A program made the translations under genes and the position numbers. Positions 1 to 6,964 of a stretch of DNA of 10,549 bases are shown here, one piece after another (the first letter of the stretch is position 1; every line of letters starts with the position of its first letter). The notes beneath the pieces are model-generated. The model was not told where the DNA came from, searched no databases, and worked only from the letters and a program-made list of their open reading frames with translations. The stretch is from Pavlovales sp. CCMP2436 (Eukaryota > Haptophyta > Pavlovophyceae > Pavlovales): NCBI GenBank assembly GCA_026770615.1, contig MU631395.1, forward strand, positions 266,329 through 276,877. The letters are read 5' to 3'.

Positions 1-75
1 TGTTTGTATGTATTTCGCAAAAAAGGTGAGCCTCACTCTGAATTTCTGCTTTCTTAATGACCATCTATGACTGTA
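1..75. mobile_element. Tc1/mariner-like miniature element, copy A (partial)
   Basis: This is the end of a short non-autonomous DNA transposon whose other end lies off the window. Positions 49-75 are the reverse complement of 8376-8402 (the terminus of copy C) with only two mismatches, and end in CTG followed by TA at 74-75. TA flanking and a terminus reading TACAGT inward are signatures of Tc1/mariner elements. Positions 1-33 (TGTTTGTATGTATTT and following) align without gaps to 8471-8503 and to the reverse complement of copy B. No transposase is visible, so any movement would need a transposase in trans. Confidence 0.7.
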
Positions 76-669
76 TGGCTCGAGACGATGGTTTCTTCTT
101 GATGTGCTTTCTCACGTTTGGTATATGTACGCGTGCACATCACCTCTACCACCACCATCCCTGCTGCCAGGACTAACGTCTGACGTCGACCAAGTCAGTG
201 AGTGAACAACACCTGTTGAACCATGCTGAGCCGCTATATATATATGTAACATCTAATTAACCAGTGTCGGTTATTAATTACCTTGCGCTCTGATAAATGA
301 ACCGAACCGTTCATAAGGAGGACGGCAGGAAAAGCTAACAGATGAACCTGGCAAATGAGCCAAAAAATCATCGGATGATAAATGAACTGGCAAATGAGCC
401 AGTGAACAGGCGCCCAATCTGATACATAAGCCAACACGCCCAATCTGACGAGTACACCGACCTTTACTCTGAGTCTAACTAGTTGTGAAGAACTAACGAA
501 CGGCAGATGCTGTTATATGTACTTAATACTGTATTGATTTGTCACATCAGAGATTGCCGCGCAGCGATTTTATTGTCAACCGAGTAAAACAGTGCGGTTA
601 TACGGGTGTCACGCAGAAGCCTACCGCCCAGCGTCTGTCATGAAGAGGACCACTTCTGGCCGATAACAA
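76..669. other. Gene-free region with short direct repeats
   Basis: I see no supportable gene in this stretch. It holds a short TA run (about 234-246) and two interleaved direct repeats. ATGAAC followed by CTGGCAAATGAGCCA occurs near 341-361 and 382-401, differing by one inserted C. CGCCCAATCTGA occurs near 411-422 and 438-449. A minus-strand open frame at 234-443 runs through these repeats and resembles no protein I know. The region may include 5' retroelement remnants too decayed to read, but nothing shows an endonuclease domain. Confidence 0.5.
341..450. repeat. Interleaved short direct repeats
   Basis: A ~20-bp unit (GGCAAATGAGCCA core) occurs twice about 41 bp apart, and a second 12-bp unit (CGCCCAATCTGA) occurs twice 27 bp apart just downstream. 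This looks like local slippage or duplication. No function is suggested by the sequence. Confidence 0.6.
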
Positions 670-736
670 ATGAACAAGGAAAATGAGTCGCTCCGAGCTC
701 CGCCCTACTGTATGAAACGCGGGCCCCGTCCTTTAA

Positions 737-1197
737 AACCCGCAAGGCGCTTCAATCAACACATGCCTATTTCGAGCCGCCACCAACAATGCGAGAAAGC
801 TCCTCTACCCACGATCCCTGCAGCAAGGGATACACATGTTAAGACATTCGACAACAAATAAAGTCACAACAAAGCCAAAAGAAGTCATCAGTTTAGCTAC
901 AGACTACACTCGAACACTACTAGGCCAAAACCCTCCCCTCCCGCCTACGGGCAAAGCATGGCAAGATCCAAGTGAATGGACTGACCTGACTAAACGCTGG
1001 ACGGATGAAGAGACAACAAATGTCCAAGCACTTGCTACTACAAACGATCTCGTCCGCCTAGTCGTTGCCGGCAAGGCACGCAGCGCTCCGGGACTAGATG
1101 GTGTACAATAACTAGCCCTAAAACTGCTGTTACAAGCCGATAATATTGAAAACCACATTGGTGAATTACACACTCTCCTAACAAACGTCCTCAACAC
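737..1197 (+). pseudogene. Retroelement linker upstream of reverse transcriptase (decayed)
   Basis: One frame is open from 737 and continues past an in-frame TAA at 1109-1111 to the edge of the inserted miniature element. The phrase GKARSAPGLDGVQ (about 1073-1108) resembles the K-x-PG-x-DG signature that sits just before the first reverse-transcriptase block in LINE polyproteins. After the TAA the same frame continues sensibly (LALKLLLQADN, then ELHTLLTNVLNT), as expected for the helical segment before the fingers, so the TAA looks like a nonsense mutation rather than a true end. The frame upstream of 737 is closed by TAA at 734-736. A different frame (670-736) may carry earlier linker sequence, implying a frameshift near 733. 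Confidence 0.65.
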
Positions 1198-1199
1198 TA

Positions 1200-1366
1200 C
1201 AGGGGATCGCGGGCAACAAGAACGGCGCTTTTTGAGGCTGAGGCTGAGTTTCCTAGCAAATTACATACAAACAATGTTTAAATTTGCTTAAATTACATAC
1301 AAGCAATGCAAAAGAAAGAGGCTCAGTTTCTGAACACGATGGTTTCTTATTGCCCGCGATCCCCTG
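1200..1366. mobile_element. 167-bp TA-flanked miniature inverted-repeat element (copy B) inside the RT
   Basis: The insert starts CAGGGGATCGCGGGCAA at 1200 and ends with its inverse (TTGCCCGCGATCCCCTG) at 1366. The terminal inverted repeat is about 22 bp with one mismatch, and TA flanks both sides (1198-1199 and 1367-1368). This is the classical Tc1/mariner-type target duplication. It separates the helical pre-RT segment from the block carrying YKKGDP, so it landed in the retroelement after that had integrated. The interior carries AATTACATACAAACAATG twice (near 1259 and 1292, second copy slightly diverged) and GAGGCTCAGTTTCT (1318-1331), which is exactly inverted at 8412-8425 in copy C. No coding capacity. 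Confidence 0.88.
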
Positions 1367-1368
1367 TA

Positions 1369-1604
1369 CGCTTAAAGAAACGACTCTACCAACCCAACTG
1401 GATACATCAGAAATCCTCTACTTCTACAAGAAAGGTGATCCCACAAAACTTTTAAATTACAGAGGCCTCGCACTCCAAAGCGTCATCTACAAATTACCCG
1501 CAGCCTTCATGGCGGGACAGCTACTAGGCGCCGCAGGCAGAATGCAGCTCCTATCCAAACAACAGCTTGCGGCCGGAAAAATGGCAGAGGAGCAGACCAC
1601 ATAG
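1369..1604 (+). pseudogene. Reverse transcriptase fingers segment (decayed)
   Basis: After the miniature element, the frame open to TAG at 1602-1604 reads SEILYFYKKGDPTKLLNYRG near 1410-1470, matching the K-K-G-D...N-Y-R block at the start of LINE reverse transcriptases, then an alanine-rich segment and a Q-rich phrase. The next conserved block (GRGADHIAVMAAAI, about 1580-1620) is in another frame. A frameshift therefore lies near 1575-1580, within or near the run of five A at 1577-1581. Domain identity is inferred from motif recognition; the product is non-functional here because of the frameshift and the insertion. Confidence 0.75.
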
Positions 1605-2251
1605 CAGTGATGGCTGCAGCTATAGCTGAAGCACTGGCAGCCGGACGAGAATTACACATTATCACTTGCGACATCCAAAAGGCATTCGACGCAGTCCCAC
1701 GATACGCCCTGTGGGAGGCAATGGAATGTTACGGTTACCCACCCGAGACGGTGCGACGCGTTCACATGCTCCAGACATGCATGGGGACACATGTGCGAAC
1801 AGACTACGGCAGATCAAAGCATCCGGTTCTCAGTTCCATGGGGTGCAAGCAAGGCTGCCCGCTTCGCCCGATCACGAATTGCTTATTTATGCACATGCTT
1901 CACCGCCAGCTGGATAAGCAGCCAGATGGCTACCAACCGACTCCACCGCCAGGCCACACTCACAGAAAGCCGTGCAACCCTCTTACATACCAGGCATACA
2001 TGGACGATTTAGCACTCTTTGCAGAGAATGCATGCGCTGCACAGGCCATGATAGGAATAGCAGACCGCTTCCTTGCGGCCTACACTATGGAGTTCAACGC
2101 TAAGAAGTGCTACCACACCTTGATACTACCTAAGCTGCCAGAGCACTGGGGACCCAAACCACCAGTTCAGACGTCAGTGATGATCAAGGAAACCCCACCC
2201 AGAAAGCCTGCATCTACCTACCATCAAGGGATGCAAACTCCCCACACATAG
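1578..2251 (+). pseudogene. Reverse transcriptase palm with YMDD box (decayed)
   Basis: This is the best preserved part of the element: RNA-templated DNA synthesis, probably by target-primed reverse transcription. Visible blocks are CDIQKAFDAVP (first catalytic Asp codon at 1670-1672), QGCPL (about 1850-1864) and YMDDLALF with the paired Asp codons at 2003-2008. All three metal-binding aspartates are therefore retained. The phrase FNAKKCYHTLIL (about 2093-2128) matches the LN-x-x-K-(T/C) block after the palm. The frame closes at TAG 2249-2251, but meaningful sequence has already switched frame around 2188. Expected continuous RT of LINEs is about 250-300 residues; here it is split over at least three frames. 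Confidence 0.85.
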
Positions 2252-2540
2252 AGGTGCCCCAGGCGCCAAAGGACAAAACTTTTGAATGCCACTTGCCGCA
2301 AGGGGGGCGATCAAAAGCCTTTCCGAAGCACCTCAGGGGGAAGAAAATGGGATATATTCGAGAACTATGCATGCCTGCAGACAACACCTATGGATGAGCT
2401 CGCCCCTGTCCTACTATGGCCAGCCCTAGGCGCCACCCGCCGTGCAAAACGCAAAGTGGCTTCGGTCACCCTAGCATCAATGAGTGCCTGTAGTGTAACT
2501 TGGCAAAACTGCGCATCGCAAGCAATGCCCCCAACTTAAG
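2188..2540 (+). pseudogene. Reverse transcriptase thumb/connection region (decayed)
   Basis: From 2188 a different frame from the palm is open to TGA at 2395-2397, with phrases such as GNPTQKACIYLPSRD and GKKMGYIRELC. Between about 2390 and 2490 the plausible sequence moves frame again: APVLLWPALGATRRAKRKVA resembles the P-x-LLYG-x-x-x-W segment of LINE thumb regions. A third change brings the frame to that of the RNase H-like segment by about 2500. These are repeated indels in a decaying copy. Only position between palm and RNase H and weak motif similarity support the assignment. Confidence 0.5.
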
Positions 2541-3159
2541 TGTAACAGACAGACAATTGACAGCCATAAGTACAGCCGAAGAAGACATATTAAGGACATG
2601 CGGCAGCGCTATAAGGAACACGCTTATTGCTCTTCAAAATGCCCTACCGATGCATGCAAACACGGCTGTAGTAGCAAAAGCAGACAAGACCCTGTTCACA
2701 CAGGAATATAGGCCAACATTTAGGCGCTTAAAACACCCGGAGCAGCTGGAAATATTACGGAAAATCCTGCCCGCACTCACGTCGGCATTATGCGGATCTA
2801 TGTGCTTCCGGTTCGTCACACGCCACACAACACTCATACATGCACCCAGACACCAACCACCGACAGCGGAGAAACCACAATTGTGCACTCCACATGTCGG
2901 GGTCGACGGCTCATTTATTAAACCTGATGGAAACGGCGAGGCTCGAGCAGCCGGTGCGGCGTGTTTTTACGTTCTCCCATCACATCACATCCGCGGCACG
3001 ACGCATGCCCCAGAGGCACATATCCTCACCTGCACATTCTCAGGCGATCAAACGGTTGTCAACGCAAAATGCAATGCGGTCTCACTGGACTTACAAGCAC
3101 TGACTCACGAGCAAGAGCTATTCATCGGATGGGACCATGACACAGGCGTAAACGCCTAG
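2500..3159 (+). pseudogene. RNase H-like domain of the retroelement (catalytic Glu lost)
   Basis: This 219-codon frame contains VGVDGSFIKPDG (Asp codon 2905-2907), the typical D-G-S start of an RNase HI fold, then GAACFYV and FSGDQTVVNAKCNAVSLDLQAL. In the family, the block N-A-E-x-x-A-x-x-x-A-L supplies the catalytic Glu. Here the codon at 3067-3069 is AAA (Lys), a single-base change from GAA. A D-rich phrase GWDHD (about 3127-3141) may correspond to the third acidic strand, but this is uncertain. RNase H would remove the RNA strand during cDNA synthesis; this copy is probably inactive. The first ~110 codons are connection sequence without recognised motifs. Confidence 0.6.
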
Positions 3160-3767
3160 ACTGGCACAGACGGCACCTAGACCGCAACCCCCTACCACAC
3201 GGGTTAAGGGATCCCACGAGCTATGATGCAAACCCTCACTTCTACCGCCTACTCAGCCTCAAACAACGTGACAAGGCGCACGGACGCTACAGGAACGCGA
3301 CTCACACTGCGGCTCATACCAAATCGGATGATGAAGTAGCTAAAAGTATACATACCCCGGGAGCGGTACGTCACGATGACGCCTCGAGAGCTAGAATAGT
3401 GACAGCAGAGGCGCTAAAGAAAGTGACCCGGCTCTTCATCTCCACACGAGGCTACAACTGGCGCAGCCAGGCTGATTTGCCTCCCCACCTCCAACCCCCG
3501 GCTGTCATAAAGCTCGTGCAGAACGCATTGAGCGACTGGGACTCAAGGGTAGTAGCAGTACACAGAGAAGCCGCCACTGTACAGCTCACAAAAAACACGC
3601 TCACGGCCCAGTGCTGAGCAATAGCGGCCACTGCGACAGGAGACATCATCACATCCGACCAACGAGCAGCAAGCCATGCGCTAATAAACAGAGTTGCGAG
3701 GGATCGCCTAGAGAAGAGAGGCCCCGTCAAAAGAAAGCACGACGGCTCTGCGCCTCCCACGAGTTAG
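3141..3767 (+). pseudogene. Post-RNase H connecting region (decayed)
   Basis: One frame is open from 3141 (just after a TGA in that frame at 3138-3140) to TAG at 3765-3767, interrupted only by TGA at 3615-3617. Sensible sequence continues beyond that TGA (AIAATATGDIITSDQRAASH, then ALINRVARDRLEKRG), so the stop looks like a nonsense mutation; CGA to TGA would explain it. The segment is rich in basic residues and has WRSQADLPPHLQPP near 3441-3500. It sits between the RNase H-like region and the zinc-knuckle. I recognise no catalytic motif here. A further frameshift lies between about 3765 and 3790. Confidence 0.5.
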
Positions 3768-3789
3768 GGGCTAACAGCGACCCACGGAA

Positions 3790-4659
3790 ATGTACACTAG
3801 ACACATGGCCAGATTGATGCTCGGATCATACCGCCACAATGCCGAGTGGACAGCAGAATTTCCGGCGATGGCCACCACTACAATTACCATTGACGGAAAG
3901 TCCGAAACAATGGGCCTCACCTGCCCTCTATGCAAAGCACTCAACTCACAAGACACAAAGCATCACTTATACCACGAGTGCTCGTCAACGGAAAAGCACC
4001 GCCACGACCTCCACCGCTCCCTCTGCAAGGAACTGTCTCCGAGCCTGGGACCCGGCAAATCAAAATCAATGGCGACACACATGATATCTCGACCGGACTA
4101 CTCCACCGGAAGGGTAGGATTAAGTGTCGAAGAAGAGCTCAGAAAGAAGGACGTCGACACCGGTGACTCACTCAAGCCAGGCGACTTACACTACACTCTC
4201 CTACGCCAGAGCCTCAGAATGCAAAAATCACGCGAAGCGGCAATCGAAGCATCAGCGGCGTCAACCAAGGACAATAAATCTCTATACGACGCGTATAAGT
4301 TTAAGGTAGCCATGTGGGCCGCCCAGACAGCTGAGCGGGCAGCAAGGAAACTGAATCAAAACACAGCACCAGCGGCCATACCACCTATACAATACGAGCC
4401 CATACCCCCAACGGACATCATCGCTCAAAACAAGGAAGCATCAGCCTTACCTCCTATGCAGTATGAGCCCATACCCCCAACGGACAGCATCGCCCAAAAC
4501 GAAGCACCAGCGGCCATATCACCTATGCAGTATGAGCCCATACCCCTAACGGACAGCATCGCCCAAAACAATAAGGTACCATCACCCTTACCACCCATCC
4601 ATTACGAACCCATACCCCCAAAACGAGTTACCAGCGGCCATACCACCTATGCAGCATGA
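3790..4659 (+). CDS. Retroelement C-terminal segment: CCHC zinc-knuckle plus repeat-bearing extension
   Basis: A 289-codon open frame; the ATG at 3790 is simply the first after a frameshift and is unlikely to be a true start. Residues 45-64 form C-x2-C-x10-H-x4-C (Cys45, Cys48, His59, Cys64), the CCHC motif found at the C-terminus of many RNase H-bearing LINE polyproteins and thought to bind nucleic acid. Such proteins normally end soon after this motif. This one continues with a charged, probably helical stretch (about residues 100-195, including SREAAIEASAASTKDNKS) and then four in-register copies of a 23-24-residue repeat with core (M/I)(Q/H)YEPIP(P/L). The frame is lost at the fifth copy through an apparent 17-bp deletion and ends at TGA 4657-4659, while the continuing frame starts at 4649. 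Confidence 0.6.
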   Translation: MYTRHMARLMLGSYRHNAEWTAEFPAMATTTITIDGKSETMGLTCPLCKALNSQDTKHHLYHECSSTEKHRHDLHRSLCKELSPSLGPGKSKSMATHMISRPDYSTGRVGLSVEEELRKKDVDTGDSLKPGDLHYTLLRQSLRMQKSREAAIEASAASTKDNKSLYDAYKFKVAMWAAQTAERAARKLNQNTAPAAIPPIQYEPIPPTDIIAQNKEASALPPMQYEPIPPTDSIAQNEAPAAISPMQYEPIPLTDSIAQNNKVPSPLPPIHYEPIPPKRVTSGHTTYAA

Positions 4660-4680
4660 GCCCATACCCCCTAAGGACAC
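4387..4680 (+). repeat. 69-bp coding tandem repeat (YEPIPP units)
   Basis: Unit starts, marked by the codon before the QYEP or HYEP core, lie at 4387, 4456, 4525, 4597 and 4649. Spacings are 69, 69, 72 and 52 bp. The first three are multiples of three, so unit gains kept the protein frame. The last spacing is exactly 17 bp short of 69, which accounts for the frame change between the two C-terminal open frames. Each unit encodes a proline-rich core (YEPIPP) and a polar spacer (TDSIAQN). Confidence 0.9.
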
Positions 4681-5479
4681 CAGCACACAGACAACTCCTG
4701 CCAAACGAATACGCTTGACCCGCAATCAACCTCCAAATAACGAAGACTCACTCCCAGGTGCAGACCCGACCATACCCTCCATGCAGACTGAGCCCACCCT
4801 CAGGCCCAGCCGAGGCCAGCCACGCTTACGCATACCAATCGAGAAAAAACAAATCCAGAAGAGACCTCCTCGAGTCATACCCTCAAAGCGCATCCAGAAG
4901 AGCTCGTCCCGAGTCACACCCTCAGCACTACCAGACGAAGCCTCATTCCCAGGTGCAGACCCGACCATACCCCCAATGCAGCCTGAGCCCACCCTCAGGC
5001 CCAGCCGAGGACAGCCACGCTTACGCATACCAATCGTGAAAAAACAAATCCAGAAGAGATCGCTTCGAGTCATACCCCCAAAGCGCATTCAGAAGAGACC
5101 GTCTCGAGCCACACCTTCAGCACTACTAGGAGCAGCCAGTCCCACCATACATCAGGAATCCAAAACAGGACCATCTAGTCCCACCATACACCACGAATCC
5201 GCAGAAGGCCCATCAACCAAGCGCGCAGTAATCTCGGACAAGCCCGTCATATCCATGCACGAAAATCATCCACGCACAATGCGCTCATCTACCAAACGGG
5301 CCTTTGAGACCATCCAGGCAACCACGCTGACACACCACTCGGGCGGCAAGAAGCCCAAAACCAAATATGAGCCAGCAAACTCAAAGTTGCCAAAACACAA
5401 TCATGAGCCAGCAAGCCCGCGATTTCCCGCATCCCAAAGCCCTGCGTCCGAGGCCCACCCCCGGCAAGGGGTGGGATAG
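4649..5479 (+). CDS. Proline- and lysine/arginine-rich C-terminal tail of the retroelement
   Basis: This 276-codon frame continues the repeat protein of the preceding segment in a new frame; the ATG at 4649 lies inside a repeat unit and is not a natural start. It contains one more YEPIPP-like unit (QHEPIPP), then two 65-residue repeats (PGADPTIP...MQ-x-EPTLRPSRGQPRLRIP... KKQIQKR), then two 13-residue repeats (SPTIH(Q/H)ES). Several basic clusters (AKRIRLTR, PKRIQKR, KKPKTK) could be nuclear localisation or nucleic-acid-binding patches; this is inference from composition. It ends at TAG 5477-5479, about 20 bases before a strong hairpin. No catalytic domain is visible. It could instead be an unrelated host fragment fused by chance, but the shared repeat and the deletion-explained frame change argue for one original protein. 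Confidence 0.55.
   Translation: MQHEPIPPKDTSTQTTPAKRIRLTRNQPPNNEDSLPGADPTIPSMQTEPTLRPSRGQPRLRIPIEKKQIQKRPPRVIPSKRIQKSSSRVTPSALPDEASFPGADPTIPPMQPEPTLRPSRGQPRLRIPIVKKQIQKRSLRVIPPKRIQKRPSRATPSALLGAASPTIHQESKTGPSSPTIHHESAEGPSTKRAVISDKPVISMHENHPRTMRSSTKRAFETIQATTLTHHSGGKKPKTKYEPANSKLPKHNHEPASPRFPASQSPASEAHPRQGVG
4756..5145 (+). repeat. 195-bp coding tandem duplication
   Basis: AGGTGCAGACCCGACCATAC occurs at 4756 and again at 4951, exactly 195 bp (65 codons) apart. Similarity continues through the rest of both units (CCCACCCTCAGGCCCAGCC, CACGCTTACGCATACCAATC, AAACAAATCCAGAAGAG) with scattered substitutions. The unit length is a multiple of three and both copies are read in the same frame. Within each unit, -KR(I)QK- type motifs recur, hinting at an older, smaller subrepeat. 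Confidence 0.9.
5138..5215 (+). repeat. 39-bp coding tandem duplication
   Basis: Two adjacent 39-bp units (5138-5176 and 5177-5215) both begin AGTCCCACCATACA and encode SPTIHQESKTGPS and SPTIHHESAEGPS. The unit is a multiple of three and directly follows the 65-residue repeats, so the tail has at least three levels of in-frame amplification. Confidence 0.85.
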
Positions 5480-5498
5480 ACTGGGCCAGTAGACAAGC

Positions 5499-5549
5499 CG
5501 CGTATATTTGCGATTTCTGTCCCTAGGGGCAAGAATCGCAATATATGCG
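5499..5549 (+). other. Strong hairpin after the retroelement stop codon
   Basis: Left arm 5499-5515 (CGCGTATATTTGCGATT) pairs with right arm 5534-5549 (AATCGCAATATATGCG), giving about 16 pairs with one bulged T and one G-U, around an 18-base loop that contains the palindrome CCCTAGGG. It lies 20 bases past the last stop of the element. In several LINE families a 3' UTR stem-loop is recognised by the reverse transcriptase; assigning that role here is inference. An alternative is a small inverted-repeat insertion. Confidence 0.6.
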
Positions 5550-6158
5550 ATACAGGCTAGTGAAGAAGTAATGTTTTGTGAGTCGCGCAGGTGTGCCGCG
5601 CTCGCAGAAGGTGCTGCATTTTCAGACGACGCGAGGGTGAGCAGTGGAGGTCGGTCAGCGCGCCAGTCGAGAGTCGTCAGTCGTCGATCGTCGTGTGTCT
5701 GAACTGATCAGCGGTGGGGACGGTATCCGTGTGCCCGGGGTGGAACCCTGGATCTGAGTGTTTTTCATCAACTACGAATTACTTAATAGGAAGACAGGCA
5801 GCAGCAGTCAGGCAAATCTGGTGTGTACGGCCGACGAATTCAGCCAGTGATCGCCCAGGTGGCGAGCCTACGCGGCTTCATGCCACGACCGCGTCTCTTG
5901 TCGCTGGTGTTATACGTCCTCAGCCCACTCCTCGGTGCCGTCGTCGTCTGCGCCACCGTGTGCCGCGCCGCAGCCACCGATTGAGTGTTTTTCAACACTT
6001 AAATCCAGTGAGATCGGACGGACGTTTTAACTAGAAACTAACACACGCTAGAGGATTGGAAACCAGATTAAAAAAAGTTGGGGTCAAGATTCTCTCGTCA
6101 CGGTTGTCTAGATTCGTTGTCGTCCTGTTGTCAGACTGTTGTCAAATCTTGGGGCCAC
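5550..6158. other. Region without a convincing gene
   Basis: No recognisable protein is encoded here. TGAGTGTTTTTCA occurs twice (about 5756 and 5983). A small plus-strand frame (5880-5984, 34 residues) begins MPRPRLLSLVLYVLSPLLGA, which looks like a signal peptide or single membrane segment. It stops at once afterwards, and its upstream frame is open only back to about 5791, so it may be chance or a fragment. The retroelement's 3' end probably lies in the first part, but no poly(A) or target duplication was seen to fix it. Confidence 0.4.
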
Positions 6159-6189
6159 ATGGCGCGCAGGTTCCCGGGGAGCCGCGCCC

Positions 6190-6278
6190 ACGAGCGAGCC
6201 GCCGCCCACGGGCGAGCCGCGCACTCCCATTAGTAATCACGAGCGCGCCGCCGCCCACAGGCGAGCCGCGCACTCCCA
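6190..6278. repeat. GC-rich 49-bp-period duplication
   Basis: A 40-bp sequence starting ACGAGCG and ending GCGCACTCCCA occurs at 6190-6229 and again at 6239-6278 with two mismatches, separated by a short AT-rich joint (TTAGTAATC). The period of 49 is not a multiple of three, so the duplication would break any reading frame running through it. Confidence 0.85.
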
Positions 6279-6405
6279 GAGCAACCCCCAGACAGGTCTC
6301 TCTCGTCGCCACGTCCTCGTTCGAGCCGCCCGGGTGACACCTCCTCGCTTGAGACGCGGCCGGGTGCGCAGCCTGCCGAGGACCTGAACGAGCCGACCGC
6401 GCTCG

Positions 6406-6964
6406 GTGCCAACTTCACCTCCGCCATGGAACACCACGCGCGCACGCCGAGATTACAACCCGCACGTGACCAGCAGCGCCACGGACGCCGACGTCGAGCT
6501 GCGCGATAGCTACGCCGCTGCCAGCCACGCCCACGGGTACGACGCGCCGCCGACCGGCGATTCCGACGACGCGCGCGCGCGGCGGGTGAAGGCGCTGCGC
6601 AGGAAGCTCAACTCTCTGGAGAAAAGGGACGGACAGCGGACGCCGACGCCGAGCTGCGCCATGACTTCGCCGCTGCCAGCCACGCCAACGTGAAAAGGGA
6701 CGGACAGCGGACGCCGACGCCGAGCTGCGCCATGGCTTCGCCGCTGCCAGCCACGCCAACGACTACGACGCGCCGCCGTCTGGCGAGTACGCCAACACGC
6801 GCACGCAGGGTGAAGGCGCTGCGCCTGAAGCTCACCACGAAACGCCGAGGAAGACCAGGCTCAGCGTGCTCAAGAGTCCGACGACGCGCGCGAGCGGCGG
6901 ATTAAGTTGCAGCACCAGAAGCACGCCCGCTCGCTGGGGAAGGTGGCAGGTGGGGGGGGGGGAC
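6406..6964 (+). pseudogene. GC-rich decayed repetitive coding sequence, unrecognised
   Basis: Similar peptides recur in all three plus-strand frames, which suggests an old coding sequence scrambled by out-of-frame duplications. In frame 1 (from 6484) one reads DADVELRDSYAAASHAHGYD, then APPTGDSDDARARRVKALRR. From 6710 in frame 2 one reads DADAELRHGFAAASHANDYD and APPSGEYAN. The next part, ARRVKALRLKL, is in another frame. From about 6841 another open stretch reads AEEDQAQRAQESDDARERRI. The composition (Asp/Ala/Arg, DDARxRR(V/I)K) suggests a charged helical or coiled-coil repeat protein. I do not recognise the family. A run of 11 G (6952-6962) follows. The alternative is a non-coding GC-rich satellite with fortuitous frames. 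Confidence 0.4.
6621..6762. repeat. Recent 71-bp tandem duplication
   Basis: Positions 6621-6691 and 6692-6762 both begin GAAAAGGGACGGACAGCGGA and differ at only about two of 71 positions (A/G in CATGRCTTCG, and the last base). An older, more diverged copy of the core lies at 6479-6540. Since 71 is not a multiple of three, this duplication shifts the reading frame and must postdate any coding use. Confidence 0.9.

Larger units (their letters stand above)
670..5480 (+). mobile_element. Degenerate non-LTR (LINE-type) retrotransposon
   Basis: Domains appear on one strand in the order expected of an RNase H-bearing non-LTR element: linker (737-1197), reverse transcriptase (1369-2500, with CDIQKAF, QGCPL and YMDD boxes), RNase H-like region (about 2890-3140), a connecting region (3141-3767) and a CCHC motif (3922-3981). 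A proline-rich extension continues to 5479. The reading frame changes at least six times and contains in-frame stops, so this copy cannot produce an intact polyprotein. No apurinic-type endonuclease is seen upstream, consistent with the 5' truncation usual for LINEs. No LTRs, integrase or protease are present. The domain order suggests the I/Tad/R1 assemblage, but I cannot assign a clade. The exact 5' and 3' ends and target-site duplication were not found. Confidence 0.85.

Noticed and set aside
4726..5088. 120-codon minus-strand open frame
   Set aside because: It is the antisense of the proline/arginine-rich repeat coding on the plus strand; skewed codon composition there leaves the opposite strand open.
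670..5480. LTR retrotransposon or endogenous virus
   Set aside because: No long terminal repeats, primer-binding site, protease, integrase or envelope were seen; the domain order fits a non-LTR element.
5880..5984. 34-residue frame resembling a signal peptide
   Set aside because: It stops immediately after the hydrophobic stretch, with no mature part and no splice donor before the stop that I could support.
6415..6838. Overlapping minus-strand open frames of 66-114 codons
   Set aside because: High GC (few stop codons) and duplicated DNA produce long frames on every strand here; peptides are Arg/Ala/Val-rich without recognisable motifs.
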